A DNA stretch of 16,148 nt from Dwaynesavagella gallinarum (GTDB taxonomy: Bacteria > Bacillota > Clostridia > Clostridiales > Clostridiaceae), in assembly GCA_019120235.1 (NCBI GenBank), contig DWVN01000068.1:1-16148 (forward strand), given 5' to 3'. The position numbers and the translations under genes are program-made. Under the pieces are notes generated by a model. The model saw only the letters and a program-made list of their open reading frames with translations. It did no database searches and had not been told where the DNA came from. Of this stretch, positions 1 through 7,540 are shown piece after piece; position 1 is the stretch's first letter; each line of letters begins with the position of its first letter.

Positions 1-164
1 AATATCAAGAAAAATTAAGTGATATAAATCATGAAATTCAATTATTACAAGATGAATTAGAGCTATCAAATACAGAAGAGTATTTAGAAGTTTTAGTTAG
101 AGATAGACTGGGATATGTATTTGATGGAGAAAAATCTATAATTAATGTTGTTAAAGATAATTAG
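1..164 (+). CDS. divIC: Septum formation initiator, DivIC/FtsB family (3' end only)
   Basis: This is the C-terminal part of a gene that begins left of the window; codons run in frame from base 3 to the TAG at 162-164. The visible 53 residues contain a heptad-like acidic coiled-coil end (LSDINHEIQLLQDELE) followed by the family's C-terminal signature region, E-x-L-V-R-D-R-L-G-Y-V-x-x-G-E. In B. subtilis DivIC is a bitopic division protein that works with FtsL and DivIB at the septum. The next gene is a small S1-domain protein, as in the divIC-yabR pair of B. subtilis, which supports the call. The N-terminal membrane anchor lies outside the window, so it cannot be confirmed. Confidence 0.85.
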   Translation, partial: YQEKLSDINHEIQLLQDELELSNTEEYLEVLVRDRLGYVFDGEKSIINVVKDN

Positions 165-191
165 GTTATTTTAAGGAGGAACAAAATTAAT

Positions 192-614
192 ATGGCTTTA
201 GTCATAGGAAGTATTTATGATGGAAAAATAGTTAATGTTACGAATTTTGGAGCTTTTGTAGATGTAAATGGAGAGATTGGATTAGTACATATATCTGAGG
301 TATCAAATAAGTATATAAAAGATATAAAAGAGTATTTAAAGGATAAAAAAGATGTAAAAGTTAAGGTTTTATCCGTAGATGGCAATGGAAAAATGAGTTT
401 ATCTATTAAACAAGCTGAGGATAAGTTTGAAAATAACAATAAGAGAAGTAATGATAAAAAAGAAAATGATAATGTTAGATCTAGTAAGAATAATAAATTA
501 AATTTTGAGGATATACTATCTAAATATTTGAAAGATAGTGAAGAAAGGATGCAAGACTTCAGAAAAAATCAGGATTCTAAGCAAAGAGGATATGGAAAGA
601 GAAATTTTGGATAA
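192..614 (+). CDS. yabR: S1-domain RNA-binding protein (YabR-like)
   Basis: A 140-residue protein. Residues 1-75 form one S1/OB-fold RNA-binding domain: GSIYDGKIVNVTNFGAFV, then GLVHISEVS, then a KVKVLSVD strand and MSLSIKQ, which is the usual order of S1 landmarks. Residues 76-140 are a highly charged Asn/Lys/Asp linker and tail, probably disordered, with a short predicted helix (FEDILSKYL). The start is fixed by an AAGGAGGA site at 173-180, eleven bases before ATG. It follows divIC by 27 bp and is probably cotranscribed with it. YabR-type proteins are ribosome- or RNA-associated in other Firmicutes, but the exact role here is not known. The length is close to the roughly 130 residues usual for the family. 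Confidence 0.88.
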   Translation: MALVIGSIYDGKIVNVTNFGAFVDVNGEIGLVHISEVSNKYIKDIKEYLKDKKDVKVKVLSVDGNGKMSLSIKQAEDKFENNNKRSNDKKENDNVRSSKNNKLNFEDILSKYLKDSEERMQDFRKNQDSKQRGYGKRNFG

Positions 615-615
615 G

Positions 616-639
616 TATATTTTTAAATTTAAAAATATA
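616..639. repeat. 24-bp perfect AT-only palindrome
   Basis: Bases 616-639 read identically on both strands (TATATTTTTAAA then TTTAAAAATATA). The palindrome sits between the S1-protein stop codon and the -35 box of the tRNA promoter, and touches that box. It has no G or C and no loop, so it is a poor terminator. It may be an upstream AT-rich promoter element, a weak transcript end, or chance in AT-rich DNA. Confidence 0.5.
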
Positions 640-668
640 TTGACAGTATAGTTAAAATAAGTTATACT
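640..668 (+). promoter_or_regulatory. Sigma-A promoter of the tRNA operon
   Basis: A consensus -35 box TTGACA (640-645) and a -10 box TATACT (663-668) are separated by exactly 17 bp. An AT-rich stretch lies directly upstream. Transcription should start near 675, about 24 bases before tRNA-Leu. This fits an independent, strong stable-RNA promoter. Confidence 0.88.
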
Positions 669-698
669 AATAAGGTAGTTGTTAAACAAAATGAATAA

Positions 699-788
699 GC
701 TGAAGTGGCGAAATTGGCAGACGCACAGGACTTAAAATCCTGCGGTACCTTAAATACCGTACCGGTTCGATTCCGGTCTTCAGCACCA
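699..788 (+). tRNA. tRNA-Leu (anticodon UAA)
   Basis: Acceptor strands GCTGAAG (699-705) and CTTCAGC (778-784) pair fully, and the discriminator A and CCA are encoded at 785-788. The anticodon stem CAGGA/TCCTG (726-730/738-742) closes the loop CTTAAAA, giving anticodon TAA at 733-735. A long variable arm (GGTACC...GGTACC region before GGTTCGATTCC) marks it as a class II tRNA. Its length is 90 nt, normal for tRNA-Leu. It decodes UUA, the dominant leucine codon in this AT-rich genome. Confidence 0.97.
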
Positions 789-793
789 TATGA

Positions 794-869
<76 letters not shown>

Positions 870-877
870 TTTTTTTT

Positions 878-954
878 GGCGGAATAGCTCAGTTGGCTAG
901 AGCAATCGGTTCATACCCGGTGTGTCGTAGGTTCGAGTCCTATTTCCGCTACCA
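878..954 (+). tRNA. Elongator tRNA-Met (CAU)
   Basis: Acceptor GGCGGAA pairs with TTCCGCT (G-U at 1-72), and CCA is encoded at 952-954. The anticodon stem ATCGG/CCGGT closes the loop TTCATAC, giving anticodon CAT at 912-914. The GGCGG...CGCTACCA acceptor and TTCATAC loop match Firmicutes elongator tRNA-Met rather than the lysidine-modified tRNA-Ile2, which typically has a CTCATAA loop and a different acceptor. It lacks the initiator's GGG/CCC anticodon stem. It follows tRNA-fMet after a run of eight T. Confidence 0.92.
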
Positions 955-968
955 TTTTTTTGAATTTT

Positions 969-997
969 AAGATAATCGTAAGATTATCTTTTTTTTT
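969..997 (+). terminator. Rho-independent terminator of the tRNA operon
   Basis: A 9-bp stem AAGATAATC / GATTATCTT (969-977 and 982-990) with loop GTAA is followed by an uninterrupted T run to 997. It closes the tRNA unit before spoIIE. Confidence 0.9.
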
Positions 998-1047
998 GCA
1001 AAAAAATATTAATTTAGTGTTAAATTTAAAATTTTTAACGCAATAAA

Positions 1048-1056
1048 TGTTATAAT
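1048..1056 (+). promoter_or_regulatory. Candidate extended -10 element upstream of spoIIE
   Basis: TG at 1048-1049, one base, then TATAAT (1051-1056) form an extended -10 box 39 bp before the spoIIE start codon. No good -35 box is found at 17 or 21 bp. In B. subtilis spoIIE is read by sigma-A with phosphorylated Spo0A, and I see no clear 0A box (TGTCGAA or its complement) between the tRNA terminator and the gene. Confidence 0.45.
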
Positions 1057-1094
1057 TATTTACAAAAATTGGAAAAGGTGTAGAAGGTGAATCT

Positions 1095-3452
1095 GTGATT
1101 TATAACAATAGATTAATTGATGAAAAGATTAATGATTATAAAAAGGTAAGTATATTGTTAAATTTAAAAAGATATTTATTTTATTTTTTTGTAGCTTTTT
1201 TATTGAGTCGTATAAACATACTTTTTTATATAGCTCCTATAGGAATTACTTTTAGTATAATATGTGTTTTAAAAAATGATAAAATATTTGGAATTATAGT
1301 TTGTTTATCTAGTATGCTAGGTTATTTTACAACTAAAAGTAATTTTATTACTTTTGATTTGTACATAATTATCAATTTATTGTTGATATTTTTGAATTTC
1401 TTAGATTTAAAAAATAATTTGAAAAAGATTTTAATATTAAATTTAGTAGGTATACTTATTTTTTTATATAAGTATTTTATTATTGGATTTTCTATATATT
1501 CTTCATTATTTTCTGTAGTAACTGAAATTAGTATTATTTTGGCTTTATATTTTGTTTTTAATAATTTTATTAGAGTTATGAGTTATTTTAATACTAATCA
1601 AATATTTGTTCGGGAAGAAGTAATTTGTTTAGTAATTACTATTTGTTTAGTAGTATCGGGTTTTAATAATTTAAAATTTTTAGATTTAGATATAACTAAT
1701 ATTTTTTTAATGGTTTTTATTTTAATGATGTCTTATGTAAATGGAATATCTGTAGGAATGATCTCTGCTGTTTTTTCTGGGGCTATAATTGGAATTATAT
1801 ATGGGGATCCTTTTCAGTATATTTCTACATATAGTTTAATTTCTTGTATTTCATCACTTTTATATTTATCATCTCGATTTACAGTTGTATTATTTTGTTG
1901 TGTATGTGTACTTATACTTAAACTTTCAACTATCTCATTTATTGGAATAAGTGAAAATTTATTGTTAGTAGAAATTTTTGTTTCTATGATTATTTTTTTA
2001 TTATTGCCTAATAAAATTTTAAATAAAATTTTGGTTTACTTTAATGAAGAGCATAAAAAAGAGTTTTATACACAGAAAAGATTATTTAATACTTTAGATA
2101 TGCGTATACAAAAAATAAATGATTTTAACAATATAATTAAACAATTATCAGATATGATTGTTTCAAATGTTAACTTTAAATATAAAATGTTGGATAAAAA
2201 AATATATATTGAAATTCTTGCTGAAAGTGTTTGTGGTGAATGTAATAATGTTAATTTATGTTGGAAAAATAAAATGAAATTAGTTAGAAATGAGCTTTTT
2301 TTAAGTTTAGATAATTTTATACAAGGAGATAAAAAATTAACTAAGTACATAGAAAAAATTTGTATACGAAAAGATAATATTAGAAATGAGTTAACTAAGA
2401 TTTCTAATTTTTACAATATGCAAAAAGTTTATGAAGATAGAATTTATGAAGCACAAGACATGCTTTCGTATGAACTCAAAAATATTCACAATATAATTGA
2501 ACAAGGTGTTAAAGAGGTTAAAAAAGATATAATTGTAAAAGTTAATTATGAGAAAAGTTTAATAAGTAAATTTAATAAGTTTAAGATAAAATATTTTGAT
2601 CTTGTATGTTATGAAGAAAATGATAGGATAAAAGTTAAAGTAATATTACCTTATAAGGTCTACTGTGAGTATAAATTAGATATTTTAGATATTGTAAATT
2701 TAGCTTTGCCAAAAGAAATGATACTTCAAGAAGATTCATCACAATATATAAATTCTAACGAAGAGATAATTTTAAATTATGTTGAAAAGTATAACTATAA
2801 GATTATTTCTCATTGTTTACAATTATCTAAGAAGGGAAAAAATGGAGATAATTATATATTTACTCAAAATAGTAATGATAATTACATAATAATTTTAAGT
2901 GATGGAATTGGTTCAGGAAATGAAGCTTATGATAAAAGTAAGTTTACAGTTGATTTAATTTATAAATTTATTAAAACTAGTTTGAGTTTATCATCGTGTA
3001 TAAAGGAAATAATTTCTATTATATCTCTTAAATTTTTTAGAGATGAGTCAATTTCTACAATAGATTTTGCTAGTATTGATTTATATAATGGAAAAATGAA
3101 TTATTTAAAATGTTCCTCTGTTATTACTTATGTAAAAAGAGAAAATGAAGTTTTTGTTTTAGAAAGCGATATAAATTTATTTGAGGACTTTAATGAAAGT
3201 ACAAATAGAATTTTAACTGGGGAATTTGATTTAAAGTATGGAGATATTTTAGTACATTTAACTGATGGATTAATACATTTTAAAGATTTATCTAATAAAT
3301 CTTGGCTTTATAATTTTTTAAAGAAAGTTACTATAGTATCTCCGGATAAATTATGTGAAGAAATTATACGAGAATTTAAAATCTTAAATAAAGATTCTTT
3401 TCAAGATGATGTAACTGTTATTGTGTCTAAAGTATATAAAAATTGTGATTAA
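1095..3452 (+). CDS. spoIIE: Stage II sporulation protein E, membrane PP2C-type serine phosphatase
   Basis: A 785-residue protein, close to the roughly 800-830 usual for SpoIIE. In Bacillus it dephosphorylates SpoIIAA in the forespore to release sigma-F, and it localises to the polar septum with FtsZ. Residues about 25-305 hold roughly ten hydrophobic membrane segments. The middle region (310-580) carries a Cys cluster (C380, C383, C389, followed by W390) and helical linker sequence. Residues 585-780 form the PPM/PP2C phosphatase: SDGIGSG (602-608) with metal ligand D603, the DFASIDLYNG strand (657-666), LTDGLI (722-727) with D724, and FQDDVTVIV (769-777). The start is GTG at 1095, preceded by AGAAGGTGA (1082-1090). 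It stands alone between two terminators and its presence implies a spore former. Confidence 0.95.
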   Translation: MIYNNRLIDEKINDYKKVSILLNLKRYLFYFFVAFLLSRINILFYIAPIGITFSIICVLKNDKIFGIIVCLSSMLGYFTTKSNFITFDLYIIINLLLIFLNFLDLKNNLKKILILNLVGILIFLYKYFIIGFSIYSSLFSVVTEISIILALYFVFNNFIRVMSYFNTNQIFVREEVICLVITICLVVSGFNNLKFLDLDITNIFLMVFILMMSYVNGISVGMISAVFSGAIIGIIYGDPFQYISTYSLISCISSLLYLSSRFTVVLFCCVCVLILKLSTISFIGISENLLLVEIFVSMIIFLLLPNKILNKILVYFNEEHKKEFYTQKRLFNTLDMRIQKINDFNNIIKQLSDMIVSNVNFKYKMLDKKIYIEILAESVCGECNNVNLCWKNKMKLVRNELFLSLDNFIQGDKKLTKYIEKICIRKDNIRNELTKISNFYNMQKVYEDRIYEAQDMLSYELKNIHNIIEQGVKEVKKDIIVKVNYEKSLISKFNKFKIKYFDLVCYEENDRIKVKVILPYKVYCEYKLDILDIVNLALPKEMILQEDSSQYINSNEEIILNYVEKYNYKIISHCLQLSKKGKNGDNYIFTQNSNDNYIIILSDGIGSGNEAYDKSKFTVDLIYKFIKTSLSLSSCIKEIISIISLKFFRDESISTIDFASIDLYNGKMNYLKCSSVITYVKRENEVFVLESDINLFEDFNESTNRILTGEFDLKYGDILVHLTDGLIHFKDLSNKSWLYNFLKKVTIVSPDKLCEEIIREFKILNKDSFQDDVTVIVSKVYKNCD

Positions 3453-3455
3453 TTT

Positions 3456-3497
3456 AAGCTCTTTTGATTAATTTCAAAAGAGCTTTTGTATTTTTAT
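3456..3497 (+). terminator. Rho-independent terminator after spoIIE
   Basis: A perfect 12-bp stem (3456-3467 with 3474-3485) closes the six-base loop TTAATT and is followed by TTTTGTATTTTT. It starts three bases after the spoIIE stop codon. Confidence 0.9.
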
Positions 3498-3512
3498 AAA
3501 ATATATTATAAT
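3485..3512 (+). promoter_or_regulatory. Possible tilS promoter
   Basis: TATAAT at 3507-3512 is a perfect -10 box, 31 bp before the tilS start. The best -35 candidate, TTTGTA (3485-3490, 16-bp spacer), is weak and overlaps the spoIIE terminator tail. AT-rich sequence makes chance -10 matches common, so this is tentative. Confidence 0.4.
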
Positions 3513-3543
3513 TGAAATCAAGTTAAATTTTTGGAGAATACTT

Positions 3544-4983
3544 ATGCTTGATGTTATACATAGGGTAAAAAATTTTATAAATTTTAATAAGTTAATCTTA
3601 GAAAACGATGTAGTTGCTTGCGCTTTATCAGGTGGTGCAGATTCAATTTTTATGACTTATGTTTTAAATAAAATTTCTTATGAAATGAATTTTAAAATTA
3701 TTGGAATTCATGTAAATCATATGCTTAGAGGAGAAGAAGCTTACGAAGATGAATTGTTTGTAGAGAAATTTTGTAAACATAATAATATAGAATTTAAAAT
3801 TTATAGAGTTGATGTTAAAGAATATAGTAAAAAAAATAAAATTTCTATAGAAATGGCAGGAAGAGAAGTAAGATATAAAATTTTTGAAGATTTGAAAAAA
3901 GAAAATATTATAACTAAATGCGCTCTTGCACATCATGCAGATGATGATGTTGAAACTATTTTAATGAGAATTTTTAAAGGAACAGGGATTAAGGGAATAG
4001 AAGGCATTAAAGAAATACGAGAAAATTTTTATGTAAGACCAATATTATTTTTGAGAAGAAATTCTGAAATTGAAAAATTTTTAAATATAAATAATATAAA
4101 GTTTGTTTTTGATAAAACTAATTTTTCGCAGAATTATTTAAGAAATAAATTAAGACTTTCTATAATACCAAGTATAAACGAAAGTTTTTCTATGGATATA
4201 ACTAAAAATATTTTAAATCTAAAGGAATTATCTAAATATGATAATGAGTTTTTTGATGAAGTAGTTGAAGATTACATAAAAAAATATGTTGAAATTTCTG
4301 GTGAATATATGTACATTGATAAAAAGTGTTTTAATATACATAGAGCTGTTTTATTTAGATTGATTAGAGAAGCAATATTTTTATTTTATGGAGACATTAA
4401 TGATATAAGTTTAAAACATATAAAGTATATTTGTGATTTTGTAAATAAAAATGATGGTAAGGTTATACAGATTAGAAAAAAATTGTTTTGTTTAAATGAT
4501 GGTAATTATTTAAAATTTTTAAAGAATGTTGATTTTGAAGATGATTATAAGTATTTTTATGAGCAATTAATTGATGAAAATGAAATTTTAAATTTTAAAA
4601 ATAGAAAAATAAATAAAATAGTTAAAGAAGTTGACTTTTTAGGACAAAAGATTAAAGTTATAGTTACTTTAGAAGATGGTTTTAAGTTTAATGATTTTAA
4701 TATGAAGGCTTTAGATTATAAATATTTTAGTTTAGATGATGTAAAAAATAATATATGTTTTAGAAATAGATGTCATGGGGATATTTTTAAGCCTTTTGGA
4801 ATGAATTCTCGTAAAAAACTTAAAGAATTTTTAATTAATGAAAAAGCTGTTAATAAAAATAAGATTCCATTAATTTGTTTTGATAATACAATTGTTTGGG
4901 TATTTAAATTTAGAAATAGTGAAGATTATAAGGTTTTAAGTGATAGTAAAACCATAATAAAAATAAAATTGGAATATTTGTAA
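3544..4983 (+). CDS. tilS: tRNA(Ile)-lysidine synthetase
   Basis: TilS uses ATP and lysine to convert C34 of the CAU-anticodon tRNA-Ile to lysidine, switching it from reading AUG to AUA. That matters in an AT-rich genome where AUA is abundant. The 479-residue protein has the PP-loop nucleotide motif SGGADS (29-34), the N-terminal signature HVNHMLRGEE (56-65), and the conserved HHADDDVETILMR helix (130-142) leading into FKGTGIKGI. The C-terminal TilS domain is visible near residues 410-475 (GDIFKPFG, KKLKEFL, VWVFKFR). The length matches full-length Firmicutes TilS. The start is ATG at 3544 with TTGGAGA at 3531-3537. hpt follows immediately, the common Firmicutes arrangement. Confidence 0.95.
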   Translation: MLDVIHRVKNFINFNKLILENDVVACALSGGADSIFMTYVLNKISYEMNFKIIGIHVNHMLRGEEAYEDELFVEKFCKHNNIEFKIYRVDVKEYSKKNKISIEMAGREVRYKIFEDLKKENIITKCALAHHADDDVETILMRIFKGTGIKGIEGIKEIRENFYVRPILFLRRNSEIEKFLNINNIKFVFDKTNFSQNYLRNKLRLSIIPSINESFSMDITKNILNLKELSKYDNEFFDEVVEDYIKKYVEISGEYMYIDKKCFNIHRAVLFRLIREAIFLFYGDINDISLKHIKYICDFVNKNDGKVIQIRKKLFCLNDGNYLKFLKNVDFEDDYKYFYEQLIDENEILNFKNRKINKIVKEVDFLGQKIKVIVTLEDGFKFNDFNMKALDYKYFSLDDVKNNICFRNRCHGDIFKPFGMNSRKKLKEFLINEKAVNKNKIPLICFDNTIVWVFKFRNSEDYKVLSDSKTIIKIKLEYL

Positions 4984-4997
4984 GGAGTTTTTTAAAA

Positions 4998-5534
4998 ATG
5001 GAAAATGATATAAAAAAAATTTTAATAAGTGAAAATGATATTCAAAATAGAGTAAAAAAACTTGCAGATGAAATTAATAGAGATTATAAAGATAAAGACT
5101 TACTTCTTGTGTGTATTCTAAAGGGATCTATTATGTTTATGGGAGATTTAATGAAGTACATAAATATCTATGCTAAGGTTGAATTTATGAGCGTATCTTC
5201 TTATGGAAATTCAACAGTTAGTACTGGAAGTGTTAGAATTTTAAAAGATTTAGACATGTCTATTGAGAATAAGGAAATTTTAATTGTTGAAGATATAATA
5301 GATACCGGTATTACTTTAAAATATGTATGTAATTATTTAAAAGGTAAAGGAGCTAATAGCGTTGAAATTGTTACCCTTTTAGATAAACCTAGTGGAAGAA
5401 AAGTAGATATAAAATCTAAATATGTAGGATTTGAAGTTGGAAATGAATTTGTAATTGGCTACGGACTTGATTTTGCAGAGAGATATAGAAACTTACCTTA
5501 TATAGGTGTTCTTAATGAAAGTATGTATAAATAA
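4998..5534 (+). CDS. hpt: Hypoxanthine(-guanine) phosphoribosyltransferase
   Basis: A cytosolic purine salvage enzyme that joins hypoxanthine or guanine to PRPP to give IMP or GMP. The 178-residue length is typical. Visible landmarks are the LKGSIMFMGDL segment (41-51), a flexible-loop region with SSYGNST (67-73), the PRPP-binding loop VEDIIDTGITL (97-107) with the acidic pair E98-D99, and the base-contact region VGFEVGNEFVIGYGLD (143-158). Its Shine-Dalgarno sequence TAAGGAG (4981-4987) uses the tilS stop codon itself, so translation of the two genes is probably coupled. tilS-hpt-ftsH is a conserved Firmicutes order. The symbol hprT is also used. Confidence 0.95.
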   Translation: MENDIKKILISENDIQNRVKKLADEINRDYKDKDLLLVCILKGSIMFMGDLMKYINIYAKVEFMSVSSYGNSTVSTGSVRILKDLDMSIENKEILIVEDIIDTGITLKYVCNYLKGKGANSVEIVTLLDKPSGRKVDIKSKYVGFEVGNEFVIGYGLDFAERYRNLPYIGVLNESMYK

Positions 5535-5604
5535 TGGTAAAATTGGTAATATTTTATATTGAATTAAATGGAAATAAATAAAATTAAATAATACTACAAC
5601 TTAC

Positions 5605-5633
5605 TTGTTTAATAAAATTTGGTATGATAAAAT
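5605..5633 (+). promoter_or_regulatory. Sigma-A promoter of ftsH
   Basis: TTGTTT (5605-5610) and TAAAAT (5628-5633) are separated by 17 bp, with an extended -10 TG at 5625-5626. The intergenic region between hpt and ftsH is 141 bp and shows no convincing hpt terminator, so read-through from tilS-hpt may add to this promoter. No CIRCE or CtsR-type operator was recognised here. Confidence 0.7.
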
Positions 5634-5653
5634 CTTATAGTATTTATTTAAAT

Positions 5654-5666
5654 AAAGGGAGGGGGG
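5654..5666 (+). promoter_or_regulatory. Unusually G-rich ftsH ribosome binding site
   Basis: AAAGGGAGGGGGG contains the core GGGAGG and ends nine bases before the ATG at 5676. A run of six G is exceptional in this AT-rich window; other genes here use a plain AAGGAG or GGAGG. Confidence 0.8.
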
Positions 5667-5675
5667 TTTAAAATA

Positions 5676-7481
5676 ATGAAAAAAAGTTTTTCGAACATAA
5701 CAGCATGGATAGTTATTGTAGTTATGGTCTTTATAGTTGGACTTTTTTATTTTGAATCGATAAAAACAGAGAGGACTATACCTTATAGTAAATTTGAACA
5801 GTATTGGATAAATGATGAAGTTCAAAGTATTAAAATAAGTGAAGGAAGTTTAGCTATAGAGGGAACTTTAAAAAATAGAGAGCAGTTTGTAACAATTGTT
5901 CCTCAAAATAGATTGAATTTATTATTCGATAAATATCCTAAAAATGGAGAAGTAATTGAAATTTATGAAGAGCAAAGTAATGTATTTGCTTGGCTTCAGT
6001 TTGTGCCTTCTTTGATAATTATCGTGATGTCTTTAGGTCTTTGGTTTTTATTTATGCAACAGTCACAAGGTGGCGGAAGCGGAAGAGGAGTTATGAATTT
6101 TGGTAAGAGTAGAGCAAGAATGGCTACGCAAGATACTAAAAAAGTAACTTTTAAAGAGGTAGCAGGTGCCAAAGAAGAAAAGGAAGAGCTTGAAGAAATT
6201 GTTGATTTCTTAAAACAACCTAGAAGATATATAGAAATGGGAGCAAGAATTCCTAAAGGGGTTTTGTTATTTGGACCGCCAGGAACAGGTAAAACTCTTC
6301 TTGCTAAAGCTGTTGCAGGTGAAGCAGGAGTTCCTTTTTTTAGTATCTCAGGATCAGATTTTGTTGAGATGTTTGTAGGTGTTGGAGCTTCTAGAGTTAG
6401 AGATTTATTTGATCAGGCTAAGAAAAATTCTCCATGTATTATTTTTATAGATGAAATAGATGCTGTAGGTAGACATAGAGGAGCAGGTCTTGGTGGTGGT
6501 CATGATGAAAGAGAGCAAACACTTAACCAATTGCTTGTTGAAATGGATGGTTTTGGGGTTAATGAAGGTATAATTATAATTGCAGCAACTAATAGACCTG
6601 ATATATTAGATCCAGCTCTTTTAAGACCTGGAAGATTTGATAGACAAATAATAGTTGGTGCTCCAGATGTAAAAGGAAGAGAAGAAATATTAAAGATACA
6701 TGTTAAAAATAAACCTTTATCTGAAGAAGTTAAGTTAGATGTTTTAGCTAAAAGAACTCCAGGATTTACAGGTGCTGATTTAGAGAATTTGACAAATGAG
6801 GCTTCTCTTTTGGCTGTAAGAAGGGATAAGAAATTTATTTCTATGGATGAGATGGAAGAAGCTATAACAAGGGTTATTGCAGGTCCTGAAAAGAAGAGTA
6901 AATTAAGGACAGAGAAGACTAATAGACTTACAGCATATCATGAAGCTGGGCATGCTGTAGTATCACGTTTATTAGATAAGTACGATAAAGTTCATGAAAT
7001 AAGTATTATTCCAAGAGGTATGGCAGGTGGTTATACAATGCACTTACCTGATGAAGATAAAGATTATATTTCTAAGTCTGATTTAGAAAATGATATGATA
7101 ACTCTTTTAGGTGGTAGAGTTGCAGAAAAGTTAGTTTTAGGAGATATAAGTACTGGTGCAAAAAATGATATAGATAGAGTTAGTAATATTGCTAGAAAAA
7201 TGGTTATGGAGTATGGTATGAGTGAAGAAATAGGAACTATTTCTTTTGGTGGGGATAATGAAGTATTTTTAGGAAGAGATTTTACTAAGAGTAGAAATTT
7301 TTCTGAAGAATTGGGTTCTAAAATTGATAGAGAAGTAAAAAAGATTGTTGATAAAGCTTATGGTAGAACACAAACTTTGTTATCTGAGAACATATCAAAA
7401 CTTCATGCAGTTGCTAAAGCTCTTTTAGAAAAGGAAAAGCTTGATTCAGAGGAATTTGAAGAGTTATTTAAAAATTCTTAA
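5676..7481 (+). CDS. ftsH: ATP-dependent zinc metalloprotease FtsH
   Basis: A membrane-anchored AAA+ protease that removes damaged or regulatory membrane and cytosolic proteins. The 601-residue protein has a first membrane helix at about 8-27, an extracytoplasmic domain at about 30-105, a second membrane helix at about 106-127, and a Gly/Ser hinge (131-139). The AAA+ domain has Walker A GPPGTGKT (200-207), Walker B IIFIDEID (255-262), and the second region of homology AATNRPDILDPALLRPGRFD (303-322) with the arginine fingers. The pore motif FVG is at 233-235. The peptidase domain carries HEAGH (422-426), with a likely third zinc ligand in STGAKNDID (492-500). All catalytic residues are present. 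The C-terminus lacks the long acidic tail of some homologues. In Bacillus the protein influences sporulation. Confidence 0.98.
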   Translation: MKKSFSNITAWIVIVVMVFIVGLFYFESIKTERTIPYSKFEQYWINDEVQSIKISEGSLAIEGTLKNREQFVTIVPQNRLNLLFDKYPKNGEVIEIYEEQSNVFAWLQFVPSLIIIVMSLGLWFLFMQQSQGGGSGRGVMNFGKSRARMATQDTKKVTFKEVAGAKEEKEELEEIVDFLKQPRRYIEMGARIPKGVLLFGPPGTGKTLLAKAVAGEAGVPFFSISGSDFVEMFVGVGASRVRDLFDQAKKNSPCIIFIDEIDAVGRHRGAGLGGGHDEREQTLNQLLVEMDGFGVNEGIIIIAATNRPDILDPALLRPGRFDRQIIVGAPDVKGREEILKIHVKNKPLSEEVKLDVLAKRTPGFTGADLENLTNEASLLAVRRDKKFISMDEMEEAITRVIAGPEKKSKLRTEKTNRLTAYHEAGHAVVSRLLDKYDKVHEISIIPRGMAGGYTMHLPDEDKDYISKSDLENDMITLLGGRVAEKLVLGDISTGAKNDIDRVSNIARKMVMEYGMSEEIGTISFGGDNEVFLGRDFTKSRNFSEELGSKIDREVKKIVDKAYGRTQTLLSENISKLHAVAKALLEKEKLDSEEFEELFKNS

Positions 7482-7522
7482 TAAAAAGTCTTAGATTTTT
7501 TAAAATCTAAGACTTTTTATTA
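7479..7522. terminator. Long hairpin between ftsH and dus, probable bidirectional terminator
   Basis: Arms 7479-7499 and 7502-7522 are perfectly complementary over 21 bp with only two bases between them, so the real loop will be slightly larger. The left arm begins with the ftsH stop codon. A T run (7514-7518) lies on the plus strand and a matching A run on the other side. The dus ribosome binding site follows eight bases later, so the hairpin may partly insulate ftsH from dus or set a mRNA 3' end. Confidence 0.8.
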
Positions 7523-7540
7523 GTATAAAAGGAGATTTTT

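Noticed and set aside
878..954. Third tRNA as the TilS substrate tRNA-Ile2 (CAU)
   Set aside because: The GGCGG acceptor and TTCATAC loop match elongator tRNA-Met of Firmicutes, not tRNA-Ile2.
5535..5600. Terminator after hpt (TAAAAT with ATTTTA)
   Set aside because: The stem is only six A-T pairs with no T run, so it is not distinguishable from AT-rich background.
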